A stretch of DNA of 64,000 nt, taken from positions 1 to 64,000 of the forward strand of contig CALWXC010000011.1 of NCBI GenBank assembly GCA_944385415.1, read 5' to 3'. The stretch comes from an uncultured Oscillospiraceae bacterium (GTDB taxonomy: Bacteria; Bacillota; Clostridia; Oscillospirales; Oscillospiraceae). The notes under the pieces are model-generated. The model was not told the origin of the DNA and made no database searches. It worked only from the letters and a program-made list of their open reading frames with translations. Shown piece by piece: positions 14,601 to 21,888 of the stretch (position 1 is its first letter; each line of letters starts with the position of its first letter). A program made the position numbers and the translations under genes.

Positions 14601-15341
14601 TCATTCCATCGTCATCCCGCCCATTGCGGGGGCGTCGCTGTTTTGCTCCTGGCCCTTCAGTTCCATCAGTTTTTCCTTCGCCCAGTCCGGCAGGAACTCC
14701 TCCTTCAGCACGCCGGTAAAATCCGTCCGGTTCCAGCGGGTCATCTCCCCGTCCCCCAGACAGGTGCAGCGGATGGAACGGCCAATGGCGGTGGGACTGC
14801 ATCCAAAGCCGTCATGGGCGTACCAGAGTTGATTCTGGGGCGACCAGCAGGACTCCTTCAGGGTGTCCGGGGAGAGCACCAGCACCTTCCCCTCGTAGTC
14901 CAGGGTGGAAAAAGAGTTCGGTTCGCATTGGTCAGGGCCAAACAGTTCCAGTCTGTCATACGCCTCCCGCACCTGGCTGACGAATGCGTCCAGGCTGGCG
15001 CCGGCGGTATCCACGGTAAAATAGCGGTTGTGGACACCGTCATCCGGGATAAAGGCGCTTTTCTGCCACTGGCGGTTCTCCTCGCTGAGATACCGATCAT
15101 CCCCTGCGTCCCGGAGTGTGCTGGCCAGGACGAAGAGGGTACGCCGGAAGCCCCAGCGGTCCAGAATGCTCCGGGACGCCTCGGGACGCAGGGAGCCGTC
15201 CGTGCCGCTGTAGGTACGGATGGCCCCCTCGATGTCTCTGGCGCAGGACACATTGGCTTGAAAACTCGCCTGCCAGAGCGATGATTCTCCCAGTCTGCGG
15301 GCATCCGCCTGGGAGTAGGGATAGAGGTAGGTTTTATTCAT
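14601..15341 (-). CDS. DUF3849-domain ICE protein with Met/Gly tail
   Basis: This 246-residue protein starts at the ATG at 15341, overlapping the previous gene by eight bases. Residues 5-110 match DUF3849: YLYPYSQADARRLGE, then SFQANVSCARDIEGAIRTYS, AYD-like helices and FVLASTLRDA. The second half has no family I can name. It ends with AKEKLMELKGQEQN followed by DAPAMGGMTME, one of the clearest copies of the shared tail. It is part of the tightly packed cargo operon and has no signal peptide. Confidence 0.75.
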   Translation of the reverse strand: MNKTYLYPYSQADARRLGESSLWQASFQANVSCARDIEGAIRTYSGTDGSLRPEASRSILDRWGFRRTLFVLASTLRDAGDDRYLSEENRQWQKSAFIPDDGVHNRYFTVDTAGASLDAFVSQVREAYDRLELFGPDQCEPNSFSTLDYEGKVLVLSPDTLKESCWSPQNQLWYAHDGFGCSPTAIGRSIRCTCLGDGEMTRWNRTDFTGVLKEEFLPDWAKEKLMELKGQEQNSDAPAMGGMTME

Positions 15342-15702
15342 CCTCTGCCTCCTCTTGAAGCAGGAGCATTCGCAGGCCGTCCAGATCCGCACCACAGCCC
15401 ATCAGATTCTCAATGACATCCTCATCAAACTCATCCAGAGGATCTTTGCATCCCTCCGGGCAGCTGAGGGCCTTATAGCTGGCTTCCGTCAGCTGCTTCA
15501 CCAGATCGACGGACATCTGCTCCAGGTGGGAGACCATCTTCATGGCCTCACGGGTGGACATCTCTCCCCGGCTCAGCAGGATAGTGCCCTCGCCAACATC
15601 CAGGAGCAGTCCATCCGCGTCAGCCAACTTGGACATTTGCAGGGCAACATAGGGAATCATCTGAATCTTGTTGCTGGGGTCGCGGTGTACATAGAATTTC
15701 AT
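15334..15702 (-). CDS. Small ICE protein of unknown function
   Basis: This is a 122-residue acidic protein. It begins MKFYVHRDPSNKIQMIPYVA, a strand-rich start that the small ORF 80 bases upstream resembles. A helix follows (TREAMKMVSHLEQMSVDLVK), then an acidic end LLQEEAEDE. It contains two cysteines, in SCPEGC. It has a good ribosome site (GGAGGAAAACGACT) before the ATG at 15702, and its stop overlaps the DUF3849 gene start. I do not recognise a domain. Confidence 0.7.
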   Translation of the reverse strand: MKFYVHRDPSNKIQMIPYVALQMSKLADADGLLLDVGEGTILLSRGEMSTREAMKMVSHLEQMSVDLVKQLTEASYKALSCPEGCKDPLDEFDEDVIENLMGCGADLDGLRMLLLQEEAEDE

Positions 15703-15780
15703 AGTCGTTTTCCTCCAAAATAAAATGTTTGAGCCGTAATCGGCTCGTGGATCAGTTTGGTATGAGGGAATCTTCCCCGT

Positions 15781-15951
15781 CTACATGATGTGCGAAAATT
15801 CATGATACTCAGTGAGTATCATGCCGCCATAAAATATCCGCTGCCTGTGTGGAAGGTTCGCTCCTCCACCTCCGCAAGGCAGAGAGCTGGAGGGCATCGT
15901 CAGGGTCTTGTCCTCTGGATTGTGGTAGAGTTTAAAGTGCATAGGTTTCAT
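15781..15951 (-). CDS. Small ORF (56 aa), possible degenerate paralogue of the downstream gene
   Basis: The ORF starts at the ATG at 15951 behind AAAGGAGAATTTG and overlaps the end of the adenine methylase gene by 20 bases, so a translation start here is likely. The first ~20 residues (MHFKLYHNPEDKTLTMPSSS) resemble the start of the 122-residue protein encoded at 15334-15702 (FYVHRDPSNKIQMIPYVAL). The remainder (GGGGANLPHRQRIFYGGMIL) does not. It is either a real micro-protein or the truncated remnant of a tandem duplicate. Confidence 0.45.
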   Translation of the reverse strand: MKPMHFKLYHNPEDKTLTMPSSSLPCGGGGANLPHRQRIFYGGMILTEYHEFSHIM

Positions 15952-16774
15952 CAAATTCTCCTTTCTGAAAATCAAACAGATTGATTTGTGTTGTGGCATG
16001 GGCCCGCTCAGCCATGTCATAGTTGGCGATGAGCAACTCAGAGAACTGGCAGTTTGGGTCATACCGCTGCCGGATGTTGTTCAGCCGGGTCACCGGCTCG
16101 ATCTGGATGCCGGGGGCATCGTACAGCCCTCGGATGAAGGCGTCGTCGTTGTAGGACAGCAGGAACTTGCCTTCCATGGACAGCAGAGCGTCCCGCAGGC
16201 GGATGTGGTCCCGTTCCGTGAAGCCGTCCTCACCGATGTTCTGGTAATACCCCTCTGTGGCGTGGTAGGGCGGGTCGCAATAGAAGAAGGTCACTGGGCG
16301 GTCATAGTGCCGGATCAGCGTTCCGAAGTCCTGGTTCTCCACCACCACATCAGCCAGCCGTCGGTGGGCCTGCTCAATGAGCGGGAAGTTGCTCCACATA
16401 TCGTGGGGCTGGCTGGCAAAACTGGTGAGAGCGGCGGCGTAGCTTTGGCGGATGATCTGGTAGAACCACGCCGCCCGCTGAATATCGGTAGTGCGCTTGC
16501 GGCGCAGGGCCAGCCGCGCCCGGTCGAAGTCCTCTCTGGAATTGAGAACATATTTCAGGGCGTTGATCAACAGATCCGGCTTATCCCGCACACAGCGGTA
16601 CAGGTTGGCGAGGAGTCCGTTGTAGTCGTTGTAAACTTCAAAATCATTGCCGGGGGCTTTATGGAACAGCACCCAGCCTCCGCCGCCAAACACCTCCACA
16701 TACCGCTCATAGAACAGAGGAAATCGTTTGACCACCTCCTCCCGCAGTGCTTTCTTCCCGCCCACCCAGCTCAT
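15932..16774 (-). CDS. D12-class DNA adenine-N6 methyltransferase
   Basis: The 280-residue enzyme has the family's N-terminal SAM motif (SWVGGKKALREEVVKRFP), the FGGGG motif and the catalytic DPPY (YCDPPYHATEGYY, about residue 165-180). D12/Dam-type enzymes methylate adenine, commonly in GATC-like sites. On an ICE this probably protects transferred DNA or marks it for regulation. The ATG at 16774 lies directly at the first motif and lacks a well-placed ribosome site. The frame continues upstream through CTGAACAGTTTC, and AGGTGA lies seven bases before that CTG, so a CTG start at 16786 is plausible. The gene overlaps the next small ORF. Confidence 0.9.
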   Translation of the reverse strand: MSWVGGKKALREEVVKRFPLFYERYVEVFGGGGWVLFHKAPGNDFEVYNDYNGLLANLYRCVRDKPDLLINALKYVLNSREDFDRARLALRRKRTTDIQRAAWFYQIIRQSYAAALTSFASQPHDMWSNFPLIEQAHRRLADVVVENQDFGTLIRHYDRPVTFFYCDPPYHATEGYYQNIGEDGFTERDHIRLRDALLSMEGKFLLSYNDDAFIRGLYDAPGIQIEPVTRLNNIRQRYDPNCQFSELLIANYDMAERAHATTQINLFDFQKGEFDETYAL

Positions 16775-16782
16775 GAAACTGT

Positions 16783-17094
16783 TCAGGGGGCATCACCTGC
16801 CTCACCAAAGCTGTCCAGCGACTGCTCCAGCCCCCGGATCGCGGCCTCCAGTCCGCTGGCCATCTTCTGTAGCTGACGAATGGTGGCGTAGACCTCACCG
16901 GCGGTCTGCGCATAGAAGTAACCGCTTCGGTCGCTGGCAATAGGAATTCCTTTCCGTCGCAGACGATTGACGATCTTCCGCAAGTCTGTCCCGCTGACGC
17001 CCAACGTCTGTTCCAGTTCCATGCTGCCTGCACGGTAGGCTCGCCCTGGACAGGCTCCTTTCAGGTAGGTCAGCAATTTATTTTCTCGGTTCAT
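16783..17094 (-). CDS. Small helix-turn-helix protein
   Basis: This 103-residue protein has a winged-helix/HTH pattern in its first half: LEQTLGVSGTDLRKIVNRLR as the helix-turn-helix and GIPIASDRSGYFYAQTAGEV as the wing. Its C-terminal half is a helical segment (IRQLQKMASGLEAAIRGLEQ), perhaps for dimerisation. An AAGGGTGA ribosome site precedes the ATG at 17094. It sits directly upstream of the adenine methylase gene and may regulate the cargo operon. Start and end fit tightly with the neighbours. Confidence 0.72.
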   Translation of the reverse strand: MNRENKLLTYLKGACPGRAYRAGSMELEQTLGVSGTDLRKIVNRLRRKGIPIASDRSGYFYAQTAGEVYATIRQLQKMASGLEAAIRGLEQSLDSFGEAGDAP

Positions 17095-17136
17095 TTTTCA
17101 CCCTTTCCGGGGCCTGCTTTCCCGAAAAAGGGCATA

Positions 17137-17176
17137 AAAAAAGAGGGGCCGTCTGCCCTCTCGGGAAAACGGCCTC
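17137..17176 (-). terminator. Terminator/hairpin upstream of the HTH gene
   Basis: AGAGGGGCCGT pairs imperfectly with ACGGCCTCT across a loop that holds the smaller CCCTC/GAGGG-like pairing. On the minus strand the stem is followed by seven T. It ends the gene at 17199-18266 and implies a separate start of transcription for the HTH-methylase group. Confidence 0.75.
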
Positions 17177-17198
17177 TGTTAAAATTGATTTGATAGGT

Positions 17199-18266
17199 TT
17201 ACTGCATGGTCAGCCCCATCTCCGGTGCGGGCGCGGAGCGTTCACAGTGAAACTCCCGCTCATTGCGGCGGATGTACCCGGTTTCGGCGGCGTTGAGGAG
17301 ATAGCCCTGCCGCTCCAGCTGGGCCTCCCCGTATGCCCGCAGGTCGATGCCTCCCTGGAGGACCGGGTCCCGGAATACTGTCTCTCCCTGTTTTTGCAGC
17401 ACCTCCTCTCCAAACCGCGCCGCATCCTGGGCCGGGCAGTAGTCGTAGCAGTTCAGATTCGCCGCGATGTCCAGCGCCAGTTTTAGGTCGTGGCAGTGTT
17501 CATATTCCAGCGCGGCCCGGAACTTCTCCAGAAAGCGCGGCGCCCCCTGGCCCTGCTCCTGGAGGACATACCCCAGGTCGTTGCCGTCGTAGATCAGGTC
17601 AGCCAGGTCCTGGTATTCATCCAGGCCGATGGACAACTCCGGAAGGGAGCACCGCGCATCCAGGAGACTGCACTCCTGGATGTTTTGCACCTTCAGTTCC
17701 CGCAGGGCCAGCCGGATCTCGTCCATCCGCCCCTCCTCGTCGATGGTGCTGTCCGGCAGGCACAGCCACACACCCCCCGGCACAGCGGGGGAGGCCAGCT
17801 TCAGCCGCAGGCTCCAGTCCGTATCCGGCAGCGTGTCCAGGTTCGTGCCGTCATAGACCTGCCGGGGCTCCCGGCCGGGCAGCACCACGAAGCAGTCCCC
17901 CACGAAGATCCCCAGGTGGCTGTCCTCATAGTTCCAGCCGATCTGCTCCAGATTGGCGTAGGGGATGAGTTCCGACCGGCCAGCCTCATACCGGAGGTAA
18001 AATTCCCCCAGCTGCTCGTAGCTTCCCGCCGGGCAAATCACCTCATAGTCCGGGAGGGACAGCAGGAGGTTGACGGCGTCCTTTGCCGCCTCCGGGGTCA
18101 ACTTCCGGACTGCCAGCTCCAGCTCGTCCCCGTTTTTTCCGGAAAGCTCCTTCAGCTGGCCAGTGGAGATCACGGCGGCCGCCAGTTGAGCCTGTTCCTT
18201 CACCGACAGCGCCTCCAGCCGGTCCAAAAGCCACTGCTGCTCCAAGTTTTTCTTCTGTGCCTCCAT
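17199..18266 (-). CDS. ICE cargo protein (antirestriction/DUF-type, unknown) with Met/Gly tail
   Basis: The 355-residue soluble protein has no family I can name with confidence. It has leucine-rich helices at residues 10-75, a beta-rich centre (EQLGEFYLRYEAGRS, EQIGWNYEDSHLG) and a C-terminal part with DIAANLNCYDYCPAQDAARF and LRAYGEAQLERQGYLL. Segments of the form YxY-x-R/H-G/F appear also in the proteins at 18266-19465 and 21889-23091, suggesting distant paralogy, perhaps to ArdA-like or YodL-like modules. It ends PAPEMGLTMQ, a variant of the shared tail. Its ATG overlaps the upstream stop by one base (TAATG). Confidence 0.65.
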   Translation of the reverse strand: MEAQKKNLEQQWLLDRLEALSVKEQAQLAAAVISTGQLKELSGKNGDELELAVRKLTPEAAKDAVNLLLSLPDYEVICPAGSYEQLGEFYLRYEAGRSELIPYANLEQIGWNYEDSHLGIFVGDCFVVLPGREPRQVYDGTNLDTLPDTDWSLRLKLASPAVPGGVWLCLPDSTIDEEGRMDEIRLALRELKVQNIQECSLLDARCSLPELSIGLDEYQDLADLIYDGNDLGYVLQEQGQGAPRFLEKFRAALEYEHCHDLKLALDIAANLNCYDYCPAQDAARFGEEVLQKQGETVFRDPVLQGGIDLRAYGEAQLERQGYLLNAAETGYIRRNEREFHCERSAPAPEMGLTMQ

Positions 18267-19465
18267 TATGTCATCTCCATCCCGCCCCAGACAGGGGCTT
18301 CATTTTGTTTCTTCTGGATGACTGGCATCTGCCCGCCATCCTTCCGGCGGATCAGGCCGTAATCCGTCTGGACGCTGTTGTTTTTCTCCATCATCTCCCT
18401 GCCGTAGGCGTACAGATTCAGATGGGACGCCACTGCCTGAGCATCCGATTTCGGGAGTATCAATGTCAGCTCCGCCCTGGCCTGGTCCTCAGGGGTGGAG
18501 ATTTCCGGAGCAAGGATATATTGGTCCAGCTGATTCCTCAGCTCCAACGCCTGGGAGATCTCTGTACAGCTTGTGGCGGACAGAACCGCCCTGTACAGCG
18601 CCAGTTCCGAATGGTTCAGCTTTTCCAGCTCGGACGCCAGGGCTTCCACCGCAGAAAAATCAGAGGAGTTCTCGATGAGACCCGCCAGCTCTGGAGTCTT
18701 GCAGTCCAAGCATCTCCATCTACGCTCCACCGAATAGGGATCATTAAGCACTTTCAGGATCTCCATTGACGCCCTTCGATGCAGAGGCATCTCCACACGC
18801 AGCGGGGGTACATCCGGGGCATAGTCTGTGATGCGGGACAGTTCCAACAAAACTGTGTATTGGGGCGCCTGCGGGATCTCATTTAGTTCCGGAGCGGTAT
18901 TCAAATCGCTGTTCTGAACCACATAGCCGCTGTCCGTAAACACACCGCCCTCGCCCTGCTGACACCGGCGGCCGATGAGCTCAAAGTCCAGCAGTTCAAA
19001 CACCGAGTCCGGCAGATTCTCAATTTCCGGGACAAACCCGTTTTCCGCGTAGAATCTCCCTAATTGGGAGGGGTTCCTTGCTTCCCGCACAACGTGGCAA
19101 CAGTCCACGCTTGCCGCCAGGTCCCGGAGCCGCTGGAGTGAGATGGCCCCCTTTCCTTTGGCCTCATCCATGCACAGCAGACCTTGAAAGGCGATCCGCT
19201 GAGTATCCGACATCTCTGAGAGCCGTGCCGCCAGATCGTTCAGTTCCATCAGACTAAGCGGGTCGGCGGACAGATAGGGCTCCAACTCCTCGCAGTCATA
19301 GTAGGTTTCGATCTCCAGAGAGAAGTCGTCACCATCCTGATGCCGCACTTTGTCCAACGCGTCCAACAGAGCCCAAGGTCGGGCCGGCAGGTCCAGTTCG
19401 GTATATAAGGTTTCCCCCGCGTCATTCGTTTTGGCCAGGCAGACTTGGAAGACCTTCTCAGCCAA
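18266..19465 (-). CDS. ICE cargo protein of unknown function with Met/Gly tail
   Basis: This is a 399-residue acidic, soluble protein. Its N-terminus is strand-rich (FQVCLAKTNDAGETLYTELD). The middle has helices with the phrase SLQRLRDLAASVDCCHVVRE and a central beta region. The C-terminus contains ASHLNLYAYGREMMEKN, reminiscent of the paralogous neighbours. The last residues are APVWGGMEMT. The gene overlaps the following and preceding genes by one and eight bases. No signal peptide, membrane segment or enzyme motif is visible. Confidence 0.65.
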   Translation of the reverse strand: MAEKVFQVCLAKTNDAGETLYTELDLPARPWALLDALDKVRHQDGDDFSLEIETYYDCEELEPYLSADPLSLMELNDLAARLSEMSDTQRIAFQGLLCMDEAKGKGAISLQRLRDLAASVDCCHVVREARNPSQLGRFYAENGFVPEIENLPDSVFELLDFELIGRRCQQGEGGVFTDSGYVVQNSDLNTAPELNEIPQAPQYTVLLELSRITDYAPDVPPLRVEMPLHRRASMEILKVLNDPYSVERRWRCLDCKTPELAGLIENSSDFSAVEALASELEKLNHSELALYRAVLSATSCTEISQALELRNQLDQYILAPEISTPEDQARAELTLILPKSDAQAVASHLNLYAYGREMMEKNNSVQTDYGLIRRKDGGQMPVIQKKQNEAPVWGGMEMT

Positions 19466-20447
19466 ACGTCATCCCTCCCGTCTGTTCTTCTCTCTGGATT
19501 TCGTAATTGCTGGGGTCTGCTCCCGGCACATCCCAGCCCGCCATGCTCCCGATCTCCATGGCCTGGCGCTGGGCGGGGGTGACGCCCCGCCGCGCGTTCA
19601 ACTCGTCTGCCAGCTCTACATTCCGCTCCTTATCTCCGGTGTCCCAATCGGAGGGGTAGTAACCGCTTTCTCCCCGCTTAATGCAGATGAGCTGGCCGGT
19701 GGTCATCAGGGTGGAGAAACACAGTTCCGGCAGGCCGTCTGCGATTTTAGGTGCAAATCGCTCCTGCTCCGTCTGGATGCTCCAGCTGTCATCTGCGTTC
19801 CACAGATGGACGTACAGTTCTCCGCCGTCCACCTGGATCTCACGCTGCTCAAATCCCTCGCCCCAGCCGTCCGATGCCTGGCCGGAGAGGAAGTCTTTTA
19901 GGGTGGACAGTTCCTCCGGGGAGAGTTCTCCGATGATCCGGCACTCTGCCACGCCCCAGAGTTGTCCGCCGCGCTCCTCCGCGGTGAACTCCGCGGATCG
20001 CACTTTGGCATTCAGGCTGTCCTGCCCATGGTACCAGTGCATCAGCCCCCGCTCACGCTCCTCCGGCATCCGTTCTTTTATGAGAGCGCCCATGATCTGA
20101 TTTTCGTATTCCAGCAGCGTCCGGCCGTCCCATTCCTCGCCGGTCTCATCTACATCGCCCCACTCGTTTCGCGGGTAGAAATCCGCGGTCAGGGGCATAT
20201 AGAGCTTCAGCAGTGTGGGTTCCGGGGGCTGGATGGAAAAACGGTCCTCTCCAATCACCAGGGCAAGCCCCCTGCCGTTATCCCAGTTGATGTGGAAGTG
20301 TCCGGCGTCATCAATATAGTCCAGGGTCCCCATGGAACCTTCCGGAATGGGCTGGGGATCGTCCGCCATTTCGATCAGCCGAATCCGGCTGCCCTTGGGG
20401 TACTGTTCCCGCATGAACTCCAGCCACTCTCTTGGTACTTCTCGCAC
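19458..20447 (-). CDS. DUF4314-domain ICE protein with Met/Gly tail
   Basis: The 329-residue protein begins at a GTG (20447), eight bases after GGAGG. Residues 12-75 match DUF4314: QYPKGSRIRLIEMADDPQPI, then GTLDYIDDAGHFHINWDNGR, a small SH3-like beta-barrel. The remaining 250 residues form an additional region I cannot assign, including GELSPEELSTLKDFLSGQ. The end is EEQTGGMTFG. DUF4314 proteins are common on clostridial ICEs and normally shorter, so this is an extended version. Confidence 0.78.
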   Translation of the reverse strand: MREVPREWLEFMREQYPKGSRIRLIEMADDPQPIPEGSMGTLDYIDDAGHFHINWDNGRGLALVIGEDRFSIQPPEPTLLKLYMPLTADFYPRNEWGDVDETGEEWDGRTLLEYENQIMGALIKERMPEERERGLMHWYHGQDSLNAKVRSAEFTAEERGGQLWGVAECRIIGELSPEELSTLKDFLSGQASDGWGEGFEQREIQVDGGELYVHLWNADDSWSIQTEQERFAPKIADGLPELCFSTLMTTGQLICIKRGESGYYPSDWDTGDKERNVELADELNARRGVTPAQRQAMEIGSMAGWDVPGADPSNYEIQREEQTGGMTFG

Positions 20448-20448
20448 A

Positions 20449-21804
20449 CTACATTCCTCCCAATGTCAAATTTTCCTGTGGCTCCATCTGCCCCAGCTCC
20501 TGCTGGAGCGTCTCCACCGCGCCGGTGACCACCGGATCATCCCGGAAACTCTCCAGTTTGCGGTAGTCATCAAAGAACTGCTGTTCTCCGTCCAGGCATC
20601 GCACCAGATCCACGGCGGCGATGCCGTCTTTTGTAACCCCGATGCGTTTCTCCGCCCGGTCGCTGTCCTGATAGACTTGGATGGCCTCCTCCAAGGTCAG
20701 GTTCCGGTGGATATGCTCCTTCCGGGTATTGCAGTCGGTGAGTACGAACCAGGCGTAGGTATGGGGTCTTCCAGGATCGGCAGCGTCCCGCAGGGCCTGC
20801 TTTCCGGCCTCAGTCAGCCCGTAGTTGCAGGCCCGGCGGGGATTCTCCTCCCCGGCGAAGTCCAGCAGGATGTCATCCACCGCCTTTTTCACATCCGGAT
20901 CGTCTGTCAGGGTCTCATGCCGGAAGCCGGTGGTGTTCCGGTAGGGCAGTTCCTCCCGGATAGTCTGGAGATACTGCTGGGGGTCTGTAAACTCCTGCCG
21001 CTCCCCGCTGGCGTAGGTCACCCGGCCCACCAGCTTATTTTGCCTGGCCAGCTCCTGCTGGCGCAGATCGTAGCAGTACAGGTATCCCTGATAGTCTCCA
21101 GGCCGCGGGGTACACCGCAGGCAGAAGCGGTAGTTTTCCGTCTCTCCGATGTACCCATAGCTCCGCCCGTCCTCTGTAATGGCCCCGCCATTGTGACCGC
21201 AAAATTTTTGCATGGATGGCAGATCCTTCAGTGGACCGTCCTTCCGCATGGCCTCCACAAATTGCTGCAGGGCCTCCTTGAATTCCGGCGTATTGAATTG
21301 ATCCCCGTTGTGGGGCCACCAGGTAGAACAGAAATCTTTTCCGCCGGAACCAAAATCCAGCCGGAGATGGCCCACTGTGCCAAGCTCCAGATCCTGTTCC
21401 CCGCTGGGGTGGGAATAGAAAAGGCCCGCCTCCTCACGGGAAGCGGGCCGAATTTCGCAGGTCATCGGAAAGGGATACTCCAGCGCGTTAGCGTGACAGT
21501 ATTCCAAAAGTGTCATACTCTCCCCAAACAAGAGGAATTGACCATTCACTCTGCGGGATATGGTAGACTCACGTTTCAGAGGGACGGGGGAGAGGACAGA
21601 ACCGATCCGATTGACATAGGAACGGTCCTGTAAAGCAACTGCTCTCCCGGCGTCGCGTATTGTTCCACGGATATCATATCGGTACCAGGTGCTTGGGACA
21701 TCCTCCGCGGGGATCTTCATGGGTGTGAACAGCACCTCCCGTCCAAACAGCACAGCAGACCGCATGGGGTCTATTCTAATATTGATTGTTTGATCTCTAC
21801 GCAT
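20449..21804 (-). CDS. LPD28/YodL-like two-domain ICE protein with Met/Gly tail
   Basis: The 451-residue protein is read from the ATG at 21804 (GGAGGTGTGAGT before it). The N-terminus (AVLFGREVLFTPMKI, then WYRYDIRG) resembles the large-polyvalent-protein-associated domain LPD28. The centre has a Cys/His-containing stretch (STWWPHNGDQF, FCGHNGGA). The end (about 375-440) has a YodL-like segment (LTLEEAIQVYQDSD, VDLVRCLDGEQQFFDDYRKL) shared with the protein at 13945-14586. The final residues are ENLTLGGM, a shortened form of the tail. LPD domains occur on proteins delivered by phages and conjugative elements, which fits a transferred cargo role (inference). Confidence 0.7.
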   Translation of the reverse strand: MRRDQTINIRIDPMRSAVLFGREVLFTPMKIPAEDVPSTWYRYDIRGTIRDAGRAVALQDRSYVNRIGSVLSPVPLKRESTISRRVNGQFLLFGESMTLLEYCHANALEYPFPMTCEIRPASREEAGLFYSHPSGEQDLELGTVGHLRLDFGSGGKDFCSTWWPHNGDQFNTPEFKEALQQFVEAMRKDGPLKDLPSMQKFCGHNGGAITEDGRSYGYIGETENYRFCLRCTPRPGDYQGYLYCYDLRQQELARQNKLVGRVTYASGERQEFTDPQQYLQTIREELPYRNTTGFRHETLTDDPDVKKAVDDILLDFAGEENPRRACNYGLTEAGKQALRDAADPGRPHTYAWFVLTDCNTRKEHIHRNLTLEEAIQVYQDSDRAEKRIGVTKDGIAAVDLVRCLDGEQQFFDDYRKLESFRDDPVVTGAVETLQQELGQMEPQENLTLGGM

Positions 21805-21888
21805 ACTCACACCTCCATTTCGTTTTCAACAACACTACCACACACTTTTTGAGAAGTCCACTGAAACATTCAGCTGCTCTTTTCTGCA

